From positions 1-9,180 of the forward strand of contig CALCUD010000083.1 in assembly GCA_937906775.1 (NCBI GenBank): 9,180 nt of DNA. Direction: 5' to 3'. The stretch comes from an uncultured Clostridia bacterium. Lineage in GTDB: Bacteria; Bacillota; Clostridia; Christensenellales; Aristaeellaceae. This document shows positions 1 through 6,573 of this stretch, in pieces. Position numbers and translations under genes: made by a program. Each line of letters begins with the position of its first letter. The stretch's first letter is position 1. Below the pieces are notes generated by a model. The model was not told where the DNA came from and did no database searches. It worked only from the letters and a program-made list of their open reading frames with translations.

Positions 1-49
1 GATGGCTTCCAGATTGGAAACAAATTCTTCCCAAGTGGTTGCGACAGTC
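1..49. repeat. Left copy of a near-identical terminal direct repeat
   Basis: Positions 1-49 match 9132-9180 at 47 of 49 bases in direct orientation, an offset of 9,131. The differences are G16 versus A9147 and T40 versus C9171. On the coding (minus) strand these are Ser TCC/TCT and Val-Ala GCA/GCG, so both are silent. The repeat lies inside the two SBP genes in the same reading frame. Its true extent is unknown because both copies meet a window edge. Confidence 0.95.
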
Positions 50-489
50 AGATTCAGACTGTCAAAGATCTCCTTGTTGTAGAAGAAGCCGGCCATGGTC
101 ATATTGGTGCAGACACGGTACTGCTTACCGGAATTGAGATCGGTGCAGTTGGACTTCATGGAAGGAATCAGACGATCCCACCACTGATTCATTTCACCGA
201 GATCCATATACTTGCCCTGATCAACAAATTCCTGTTCATAGGTTGTCATAATGTCAGGAGCTTCAGCGGAGGCAAACTTGATTTTGATCACACCGCTGGC
301 ATCGTTCTGATATTCCTGCTCAACAGTAATACCATCGCTCTGCGCATTGTATTCAGCAATGATTTCATCAATCAGGTCAATCGTTTCCACCTTGCCGGTG
401 AAGAAGGACAGATTGGTTTCAGCTGTCGCGATGCTCATTGTGCCGACCAGCATCATCACAGCCATGAGGAATGCCAGGATCTTTTTCAT
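1..489 (-). CDS. Sugar ABC transporter extracellular solute-binding protein, N-terminal part (SBP1, cut by left window edge)
   Basis: This is the first 163 codons of a binding protein that would capture an oligosaccharide outside the cell and deliver it to a CUT1 permease pair. The start ATG (489-487) has a consensus GGAGGT seven to eight bases upstream. Residues 1-23 form a Sec signal peptide: charged MKK, a hydrophobic core, then an ATA|E cleavage site. No lipobox cysteine is present, unlike most Gram-positive binding proteins. The mature part has the family-1 SBP pattern of a short beta strand (LSFFTGK), a helix, a segment reading SAEAPDIMTTYEQEF, and FFYNKEIFDSL followed by TTWEEF. The reading frame is open through base 1, so the C-terminal lobe lies outside. 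It is transcribed away from the sensor kinase and has its own promoter. Its last 16 codons match the first visible codons of SBP2 in sequence and frame. The family assignment is firm; the sugar is inferred from the hydrolases. Confidence 0.9.
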   Translation of the reverse strand, partial: MKKILAFLMAVMMLVGTMSIATAETNLSFFTGKVETIDLIDEIIAEYNAQSDGITVEQEYQNDASGVIKIKFASAEAPDIMTTYEQEFVDQGKYMDLGEMNQWWDRLIPSMKSNCTDLNSGKQYRVCTNMTMAGFFYNKEIFDSLNLTVATTWEEFVSNLEAI

Positions 490-537
490 AAATGTGACCT
501 CCATATTTTTTTTGATGCATCTCGCATCTTTACCTAA

Positions 538-566
538 ATTATCACACTGCAACCGGAGGAAGTAAA
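538..566 (-). promoter_or_regulatory. Sigma-A-type promoter for SBP1
   Basis: On the minus strand there is a -35 of TTTACT (566-561), a 17-base spacer, and a -10 of GATAAT (543-538). That is 4/6 and 5/6 matches to the housekeeping consensus. Transcription would start near 531, giving a leader of about 42 bases that contains the GGAGGT site and a weak 5-bp inverted repeat (GATGC 514-518, GCATC 524-528). The imperfect -35 next to the tandem repeat at 571-610 suggests an activator-dependent promoter. Confidence 0.55.
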
Positions 567-570
567 TTCT

Positions 571-610
571 CAGTTTTTTTGATTGCGGTACGGTTTTTTT
601 CGAAGACGTA
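571..610. promoter_or_regulatory. 20-bp tandem direct repeat, candidate operator for the AraC-type regulator
   Basis: Two adjacent 20-base units (571-590 and 591-610) agree at 13 of 20 positions, with the shared pattern CxGTTTTTTT, four variable bases, then GxxGTA. The repeat begins five bases upstream of the SBP1 -35, centred near -49 and -69 of the predicted start. AraC-family activators commonly bind tandem direct repeats of about two helical turns at such positions. The cognate regulator is encoded nearby at 2457-3248. Part of the identity is a T-run, which weakens the case. Confidence 0.35.
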
Positions 611-614
611 TAAT
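583..614 (+). promoter_or_regulatory. Possible promoter of the kinase-regulator operon
   Basis: A perfect TATAAT lies at 609-614, 62 bases upstream of the kinase start. The only recognisable -35 is TTGCGG at 583-588, but its 20-base spacer is too long for a good promoter. The promoter may be weak, or helped by a factor bound at the overlapping tandem repeat, which would couple it to the divergent SBP1 promoter. An alternative -10, TATGAT at 627-632, has no convincing -35. Confidence 0.35.
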
Positions 615-648
615 TTGCTATGAAACTATGATATATTTTTTTCGGGAA

Positions 649-662
649 TGAAATCGTTCTGA
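649..662 (+). promoter_or_regulatory. Candidate cre site (CcpA-type catabolite control) before the kinase gene
   Basis: TGAAATCGTTCTGA matches the Bacillota cre consensus TGWAANCGNTNWCA at 13 of 14 positions, with G for C at position 13. It lies between the TATAAT box (609-614) and the kinase start at 677. CcpA bound there would act as a roadblock and reduce expression of the sensor system when a preferred sugar is present. This rests on consensus matching only, and no ccpA gene is visible here. Confidence 0.35.
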
Positions 663-676
663 TGAGGTATACGCAG

Positions 677-2464
677 ATGAAGCATTATAAATTGAGGAAC
701 CGGCTTTTTGCTGTTATAGCGATTATCGTGTTCATCTTTGTTTTCCTGGTATCCCTTGTAATTTCCAATCAATACAGCAATCAGCTGATCAGTCAGACAA
801 CAGCTCAGGTCCAACAGATCATCAATCAGGTTGCTTTGAATACAGGTAACTACATCAGTGAACTGTCCCGCTTGTGTCTGTCACCGTATTACAGTGATCA
901 GGTTATGCACGCTCTTGATACTTCTCCGGAAACAAGGGCGGATCTGTTGGAAAAACAGAGAACGATTGAAAACTATCTGCGGGAAGTCATGACTATTCCG
1001 CGAAAGGATATCCTTCGGGTGTGCATTCTATCCGACAATGCCTATTCCAGCTCCAGAACCGGTTATTCGGCTCCTTATGTAATGAATTACGCCGGAACTG
1101 AATGGTACAGAAAAGCAACTGAAAGCCAGACTTCCATTTTTCTGCCTGTGCAGACAGAAACACATGGAAACTATAATATATCCATTTTTTCCATGGTATT
1201 GAGATTGCAGAGCCTTTCTGACTATGACAGAACGGTCGGAGTCATCAGAGTAGACGCGAATTACAGCGGGATTCAGGATGTGCTGGATCAGGTGGAACTG
1301 ACGGATAAGGATAATTTATATATTCTGGATTCAAGCGGTCATATTGTCTGTAAACGCAGCAATGCATCCTTGGATATCAATACGGCCGAGATATTGAACA
1401 GCGTCAGTCGGGAGGATACGGTCATTGAAACTTATAACGACCGTTATCTGCTGAACATACAGGATATTGAAGGAACGGACTGGCAAGTGGTATCGGTCAT
1501 TTCCGAAAAGGAACTGATGCGTGATACCAACAACGCACGAAAAGCAGCAATATTGCTGGCTGCCCTTTGCTCCGGGCTCAGTTTGCTGTTTACTGCATGG
1601 TTTGCTCATTCGTTTACAAAACCTCTGAATGCGACCGTCCAGGTCATGAAGCAGGCACGAAACGGGGACCTGTCTGTCAGAGCCGGAGACAGTAAGGCTG
1701 TTGAGATTTCTTATCTGAACAGCACATTCAATGATATGCTGCAGACGACAACAGACATGATGGAGCACAATGCACGTTTGACTAAAGAGATGTTCGAAAC
1801 AAAATATCTGCAGAAAAAGGCTCAGTATGATTCCCTGTACAATCAAATCCGTCCGCACTTTCTTTTCAATACATTAAGTATGATCAGTCTTCTGATCAAA
1901 GGAAACCGAAATCAGGATGCTGTCGAGAGCATCGATGAATTGTCGGTTCTTCTGCGCGGAATGGTAAACGCAGACCAGGAAAACACGATTGAACGCGAAT
2001 TGAAGATAACTGAAAGCTATTTGCGCCTGCAGGAAAAACGTCATGATTCATTGTCGTTCTCTATTGACTACGATCAGGAAGTCATATCCTTCGTGGTTCC
2101 GGCAATGACAATACAACCAGTGGTTGAGAATGCGATCGTGCATGGCTGCGAACCTTGTCAGTATGATACGACAATCCGGGTCTCCGCAAAAGATACGGGT
2201 GATTTCATTACGATTTCCGTAAAAGACAATGGAGTTGGTATGAATATTGAACAACTTGAAGCCTTGCGGGAAAGCCTGAATAATCCGGACCGCGAAGCAG
2301 AAGCCTCAGAAAAACGCAGTGTGGGATTGCTTAACATCATTCAACGACTGCAGTTGCGTTTCGGGAACTATACTTTTGAAATTGATTCGGAGCCTGGAAA
2401 CGGAACTAACGTAACTGTACGTGTTCCAAAGGTCAAGGAAGGAGTGAAATCAGAAAATGTATAG
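677..2464 (+). CDS. Membrane sensor histidine kinase, YesM type (His_kinase/HATPase_c)
   Basis: This is a 595-residue sensor kinase that would detect an extracellular sugar, or sugar-loaded binding protein, and phosphorylate the next gene's product. The ATG at 677 is preferred because GAGG lies at 664-667, nine bases before it. The in-frame ATG at 662 adds five residues but has no close ribosome site. Order of parts: TM1 about 10-30; an extracytoplasmic dCache-like sensor about 31-290; TM2 about 291-312; a HAMP linker about 310-363; and the kinase core. The phospho-acceptor is His394 in QIRPHFLFNTL, the signature of this kinase class. ATP-binding boxes follow: N box with Asn485 (QPVVENAIVHG), G1 (DNGVGM, Asp517) and G2 (SVGLLNI). 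All key residues are present, so it should be active. The 3' end overlaps the regulator gene by 8 bases, implying translational coupling. Confidence 0.93.
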   Translation: MKHYKLRNRLFAVIAIIVFIFVFLVSLVISNQYSNQLISQTTAQVQQIINQVALNTGNYISELSRLCLSPYYSDQVMHALDTSPETRADLLEKQRTIENYLREVMTIPRKDILRVCILSDNAYSSSRTGYSAPYVMNYAGTEWYRKATESQTSIFLPVQTETHGNYNISIFSMVLRLQSLSDYDRTVGVIRVDANYSGIQDVLDQVELTDKDNLYILDSSGHIVCKRSNASLDINTAEILNSVSREDTVIETYNDRYLLNIQDIEGTDWQVVSVISEKELMRDTNNARKAAILLAALCSGLSLLFTAWFAHSFTKPLNATVQVMKQARNGDLSVRAGDSKAVEISYLNSTFNDMLQTTTDMMEHNARLTKEMFETKYLQKKAQYDSLYNQIRPHFLFNTLSMISLLIKGNRNQDAVESIDELSVLLRGMVNADQENTIERELKITESYLRLQEKRHDSLSFSIDYDQEVISFVVPAMTIQPVVENAIVHGCEPCQYDTTIRVSAKDTGDFITISVKDNGVGMNIEQLEALRESLNNPDREAEASEKRSVGLLNIIQRLQLRFGNYTFEIDSEPGNGTNVTVRVPKVKEGVKSENV

Positions 2465-3248
2465 GGCGATCATTGCAGAAGATGAACCTCTGATGAGACA
2501 GTATCTGAAGGAACAACTGAATTCAATCCATCCGGATTTTGTTGCAGCGGAAGCTGTCCGAAATGGGTTGGAAGCAAAAAACAAGATGCAGGAAGATCAT
2601 TTCGATCTGCTGATTACTGATATCCGGATGCCGGAAATGAGTGGAATTGAACTGGTCCAGTGGCTGCGCGGACAGAATCAGTACAGTGATCTGGCTGTGA
2701 TCCTGCTATCCGGATATGACGAATTTGAATACGCCAGGGCCGGTCTGCGGATGAATGTTTTTGAATATCTGCTCAAGCCGCTGAATGACCGGGAATTGCA
2801 TGATTCACTGGAAAGGATCAGGGAACAACTGAATAAAGCCCAGACACTGATCCGAATACCCTCTGAATGGACGCCTGAAAATATCAAGACCTTTATTTCG
2901 GATTGCTTTAGTGTATCGGATAATGATACGGGTAATCTGGCAAAACAGGCAACCGATTATATTATCCGGCATTACAATGAATCGATCACACAAAGTGATG
3001 TGGCAGAAGCCCTTGGGATAACTCCGGCATATCTGTCCAATATTTTTCATGAGAATACAGGGGAATCCTATATGCGTTTTCTGACGCGGCTTCGGATGTC
3101 ACAGGCCGCGTTGCTCCTGCGTTCTGATGAAAAACTGACTATTCAGCAGATTGCTGAAATGACAGGTTATCTTTCTGACAAACACTTTATCGGAGTTTTC
3201 AAAAAGTTCTTTGGACTAACGCCGAATGAATTCCGCAGGGAACAATAG
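2457..3248 (+). CDS. Response regulator with AraC-type DNA-binding domain (YesN type, compact)
   Basis: This is a 263-residue transcription factor and the partner of the upstream kinase. Its receiver domain (about 1-120) has the acidic pair at Glu8/Asp9, phospho-acceptor Asp55 in LLITDIRMPE, and the conserved Lys107 in YLLKPL. After a short linker, an AraC/XylS helix-turn-helix domain fills about 160-263. It has two HTH units: SDVAEALGITPAYLSNIF, and TIQQIAEMTGYLSDKHFIGVF followed by the family ending FGLTPNEFRR. Many YesN proteins have a long middle region and exceed 350-500 residues; that region is missing here, but the domains look intact. AAGGAG lies 12 bases before the start, somewhat far, so coupling to kinase translation probably matters. 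Likely targets are the divergent SBP1 promoter and perhaps the transporter-hydrolase operon. Confidence 0.92.
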   Translation: MYRAIIAEDEPLMRQYLKEQLNSIHPDFVAAEAVRNGLEAKNKMQEDHFDLLITDIRMPEMSGIELVQWLRGQNQYSDLAVILLSGYDEFEYARAGLRMNVFEYLLKPLNDRELHDSLERIREQLNKAQTLIRIPSEWTPENIKTFISDCFSVSDNDTGNLAKQATDYIIRHYNESITQSDVAEALGITPAYLSNIFHENTGESYMRFLTRLRMSQAALLLRSDEKLTIQQIAEMTGYLSDKHFIGVFKKFFGLTPNEFRREQ

Positions 3249-3277
3249 ACTCCGATAAACAGATATGATTATCACAG

Positions 3278-3311
3278 AAAAGTCCTGTCCGAAGATCGGA
3301 CAGGACTTTTT
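3278..3311. terminator. Bidirectional rho-independent terminator between convergent operons
   Basis: A perfect 15-bp inverted repeat (3278-3292 and 3296-3310) has a three-base AGA loop. The outer bases form an A-run on one side and a T-run on the other, so the transcript in either direction ends in a GC-rich hairpin followed by U residues. It sits 29 bases after the regulator stop codon and 24 bases beyond the GH13 stop codon, so it can serve both converging transcripts. Confidence 0.92.
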
Positions 3312-3335
3312 GTAGGTGCGGTGTTTTTGCCAATG

Positions 3336-4928
3336 TCAGACGGACTGACTGTGATAAACAGCGCATTGATAGGGGAGAAACAGAGAAGTGTTCCCCGCAC
3401 GGAAGTTGGACAGCACAGGCTCTCCACAATCTTTCGGAAGCTTTATGCTTTGCTCCGCCTCAAAGTTGCAGATGACATACCATTGGTCTTTACCCAAAGA
3501 ACGGGAAAAGATGAAACAGTCATCTTCGTGCTCAGACAGGACCTGGAAGTCCCCCTCAATAAAGGCGGGGGTGCTTTTACGCAGCTTCAGCAATTCCTGA
3601 TAGAAACGGAAAACGGATCTGTCTGACAGGAGATCATTTTCCAGATTGATCTCCCGCTGGCGGCTGTGCGGTACGATCCACGGTTTGCCATCGCTGAAGC
3701 CTCCGTCCCGACGCCAGCAGAACGGGTGACGCGCGTTGTCGCGACTCCCGAAGTTCACTTTCTCAATGGCTTCTGCCGGTGTGTGCTCTTTCAGGAACTC
3801 CTGATAGGCATTGATGCTTTCCACATCATTGAAGGAATCGATACTGTCATAATGAGCTGACACGGAACCATATTCCTGCCCCTGGTAAATGAACGGGATC
3901 CCTTTCAGAAGATAGGTCATGGCAGCTATGCAAGTGGCAGATTCATACCGCAAGTCCGTATCATTCGCCAGTCGTGAGACCATCGGCGGCTGATCGTGAT
4001 TCCCCAGGAACAGGCTGTAAAGCAGATCATTGCTTTCAGTTCTGTTTTGCCAGGAGATCAGGATATCCCGCAGGGATCTGAGACTGTCCTTTCCGGGAGT
4101 GAATTTGTCTTTCCGACCGCATTCCATATGATCAAACTGGAACAGGGTACTCAGTTCATTCCGTTCAGCCGCGCAATGCCTTTTCATTTCTTCAATATCA
4201 CTGACCCAGCATTCACCGACGGTAAAGAGATGTTTCGTTTTCTCCCTGCCGAACAAAGCCCTGATATATTCATGCAGATGCGGACCAAAACAGTTTTTAT
4301 TCTTTTCAAAGTCTTTGGAGATCTGGTCGATGACATCGATCCGGAAACCGTCCACTCCGAGATCCACCCAGAAGTCGACGACATCCTGCATGGCTTTGAC
4401 CACCGCGGGATTGGTCCAGTTCAGATCCGCCTGACGGATCGCGTAGGAATGCAGGTAGTATTGACCGCGCAGTTCGTCATATTCCCATGCGCATCCACCA
4501 AAGGCAGATTGCCAGTCATTGGGAATCGAATCCGACCAGTAGTAGAAATCACTGAAGGGATTATTCCTGCCTTTCCGGGATTCCTGAAACCACTGATGCA
4601 ATGTGGAAGTATGGTTGGGGACAAGATCCATGATGAGTTTCATATCCCGTTCATGCATCTGTCCTATGAGCTCCTTCATGTCATCCATGGTGCCGAATTC
4701 GGTCATGATATCTCTGTAATCTGAAATGTCATAGCCGTTGTCATCATTGGGACTCTGATAGCACGGACAAAGCCAGATGGCATTGACTCCGAGATCACGA
4801 AGATAATCGAGTTTTCGTGTGACGCCGTTCAGATTTCCGATTCCGTCACCGTCTGTATCCAGAAAACTCCTCGGATAGACCTGATAGACCACAAGATTCA
4901 AAAACTGTCTGAATTTTCTGTCAAGCAT
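3336..4928 (-). CDS. GH13 alpha-glucosidase, oligo-1,6-glucosidase / dextran-glucosidase-like (GH13_31 type)
   Basis: This is a 530-residue cytoplasmic glycosidase of the TIM-barrel alpha-amylase family, full length for oligo-1,6-glucosidases. The conserved regions are all present: the family opening VVYQVYPRSF at 13-22; the calcium-loop-like DTDGDG at 24-29; region I DLVPNH (101-106); region II GFRIDVID with nucleophile Asp198; region III VGEC with acid/base Glu239; and region IV GNHDQPP with Asp312. Val199 directly after the nucleophile is the residue linked to alpha-1,6 specificity in this subfamily, where maltose-type enzymes usually have Ala or Thr. The predicted role is release of glucose from the non-reducing end of isomaltooligosaccharides. 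No signal peptide is seen. The gene lies 33 bases after GH66 as the last gene of the operon, just before the terminator. The ribosome site (GAGTG) is weak. Confidence 0.92.
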   Translation of the reverse strand: MLDRKFRQFLNLVVYQVYPRSFLDTDGDGIGNLNGVTRKLDYLRDLGVNAIWLCPCYQSPNDDNGYDISDYRDIMTEFGTMDDMKELIGQMHERDMKLIMDLVPNHTSTLHQWFQESRKGRNNPFSDFYYWSDSIPNDWQSAFGGCAWEYDELRGQYYLHSYAIRQADLNWTNPAVVKAMQDVVDFWVDLGVDGFRIDVIDQISKDFEKNKNCFGPHLHEYIRALFGREKTKHLFTVGECWVSDIEEMKRHCAAERNELSTLFQFDHMECGRKDKFTPGKDSLRSLRDILISWQNRTESNDLLYSLFLGNHDQPPMVSRLANDTDLRYESATCIAAMTYLLKGIPFIYQGQEYGSVSAHYDSIDSFNDVESINAYQEFLKEHTPAEAIEKVNFGSRDNARHPFCWRRDGGFSDGKPWIVPHSRQREINLENDLLSDRSVFRFYQELLKLRKSTPAFIEGDFQVLSEHEDDCFIFSRSLGKDQWYVICNFEAEQSIKLPKDCGEPVLSNFRAGNTSLFLPYQCAVYHSQSV

Positions 4929-4961
4929 TTGCTTTCACTCATTTCGGATATATCATAATGA

Positions 4962-6569
4962 TTACAGAGTATCACTAATACTGATCCAGATAAACATAAA
5001 AACATTGACTGTCGGGAGCTTTATTTTCAGCACTTTACTACGGTCACCCTGCTCAGATGAATACTGACATGGCAGGAGATCGCCGGACTGATCATCCGGA
5101 GAAGCGCACAGTACATGATTTATCTCTCCAAAATACTGTACCGCAATTTCAATATCATCTTGTGGTATGGGTTTGCTTTGCCCGTCAGCCCAACTGTCCG
5201 TATCCGTACCACACAGATTGATGACGGATATCAATTTTTCGTTTTTGCTCTCACGGAGAATAAACCACAACTTACCTGCTTCGCCGGAAACAGAAGAACT
5301 TTGACTGCAAAGATATTCCTGGTTGTCCCAGCCAAAGTGCGTCATGCTTACATCCTTCAGGTTGCTGTTGAAAAAAAGCTGCTCATATCGGACAAAGAAG
5401 TCATCATAGTTTTTCAGTATACTTTGCTGAAAGGCATTCAGACGACTGTAGTCAGAATAATAGCCCTGTGTTATGGCAGCATATTCTTCGCCGAACCATA
5501 GCTGTGTTGCTCCGTGTGCCTGTATAGCACACATCAGTAGCAGTTCTGAATAAAGTGCTTTGTCTGCCGTGGATGTTCTGAAAGCGGATGGATATGCTGC
5601 CAAAATCACGGGCTTGCCGGACTCTTTTGCTTTCAGAATGAGCTGTTTCAAATGATAATATCTGTCAAACGGAGGCCAGACTTCGATGTATACAGCATCA
5701 ATGCCGGTATTCATTGTGCATTCAAGAGGCCAACCGCCGACATTGTTGAAGACAAGTGTTGCATCTGGAAGCATGGCACGTGTATCAGTAATAAGAGCCG
5801 GGAAATCTTCTTCAAGATGAATGGTTTTACCTTCATAATTCAGGGCTGTTTTCGGAAAACCGTAAGTATCCATATGGATTCCATCAAAACCCATCTCGGT
5901 GATGGCGTTATGATATTGACGAATAATATGCTCGCGCCAGCCCGAACGAAGATTCATAATGGAAAACACATCAATGAATCGTACAGGCTGATCGGCACCA
6001 GCATATAAACGCCATTCCGGATGTGTGGAAGCAAATTCCTCTCCGGCGGCATAGACAGCGCCATAAGCCATCGCTTTCATTCCTGCAGTATGGCAGGCAT
6101 CGATTTTCCTGCGGATGACTGTCAGAGAATTATGTTTTCCCATCATATCAGAGTATTGTTCCTGATCGGTGACAAGATGATCATGCCTGTATGACCAATC
6201 ATAGAACTGGACCATGTTAATGTGATGTTCGGCCATGGCTGTGATATCACTGTCATCAGAGTCGTCCGGAAAAAAATCTGACAGGAAACCATAACGCGGG
6301 ATGGTTTCCCCGCTTTGAACGTCAAAGGCAGTCCGGATCTTTTTGCCGGTGTCTGAAACACATAACACTCCATAACCGCCGATATCGAAAAATCTGCGGC
6401 CGAGTGTCAGTTCGCAGGGCACAGTACTGAGGGTAAAGACTTCAGTGTAAACTGTTTTCTGAAGATTAGTTATATATATTGTGAGGGTACTACTTTCTCC
6501 AGGTTCCTGAAAGAAGAAAGTTATTGGCTCACCTGGATGAAAACAACCTTTACATGGAATAATTCTCAT
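4962..6569 (-). CDS. GH66 family dextranase-like glycoside hydrolase, cytoplasmic form
   Basis: This is a 535-residue protein with the GH66 layout: an N-terminal beta-sandwich (about 1-90), a catalytic barrel (about 91-420) and a C-terminal beta domain. The family-typical segment QFYDWSYRHD is at 121-130. The likely nucleophile is Asp234 in GFDGIHMDTYG and the likely acid/base is Glu296 in VYIEVWPP; both match the positions of the catalytic Asp and YxEVW Glu of known dextranases. GH66 enzymes cleave internal alpha-1,6-glucan bonds, and some make cyclic isomaltooligosaccharides. The CBM35 insertion of those cyclising enzymes is not apparent, so hydrolysis is favoured. Unlike secreted dextranases it has no signal peptide and is short, suggesting action on imported oligosaccharides. 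The start is supported by GGGG overlapping the upstream permease stop, with only four bases between the genes. The family call is from motif recognition, not a search. Confidence 0.83.
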   Translation of the reverse strand: MRIIPCKGCFHPGEPITFFFQEPGESSTLTIYITNLQKTVYTEVFTLSTVPCELTLGRRFFDIGGYGVLCVSDTGKKIRTAFDVQSGETIPRYGFLSDFFPDDSDDSDITAMAEHHINMVQFYDWSYRHDHLVTDQEQYSDMMGKHNSLTVIRRKIDACHTAGMKAMAYGAVYAAGEEFASTHPEWRLYAGADQPVRFIDVFSIMNLRSGWREHIIRQYHNAITEMGFDGIHMDTYGFPKTALNYEGKTIHLEEDFPALITDTRAMLPDATLVFNNVGGWPLECTMNTGIDAVYIEVWPPFDRYYHLKQLILKAKESGKPVILAAYPSAFRTSTADKALYSELLLMCAIQAHGATQLWFGEEYAAITQGYYSDYSRLNAFQQSILKNYDDFFVRYEQLFFNSNLKDVSMTHFGWDNQEYLCSQSSSVSGEAGKLWFILRESKNEKLISVINLCGTDTDSWADGQSKPIPQDDIEIAVQYFGEINHVLCASPDDQSGDLLPCQYSSEQGDRSKVLKIKLPTVNVFMFIWISISDTL

Positions 6570-6573
6570 CTGC

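Noticed and set aside
514..528. GATGCATC palindrome / GATGC-GCATC inverted repeat in the SBP1 leader
   Set aside because: The stem is only 5 bp with no terminator or riboswitch context; it could arise by chance.
662..676. Kinase start at ATG 662
   Set aside because: No ribosome site lies at normal distance (GGGA is 14 bases away), whereas the in-frame ATG at 677 has GAGG nine bases upstream. Start 662 remains possible.
1331..1858. A 175-codon open frame on the minus strand inside the kinase gene
   Set aside because: It is antisense to the sensor and HAMP regions of the kinase. The protein is rich in Cys, His and Gln with no family pattern, and has no promoter or ribosome site.
3996..4724. 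A 242-codon open frame on the plus strand opposite the GH13 gene
   Set aside because: It lies fully inside a well-supported GH13 gene, has no recognisable domain or ribosome site, and reads as an antisense shadow of a biased coding sequence.
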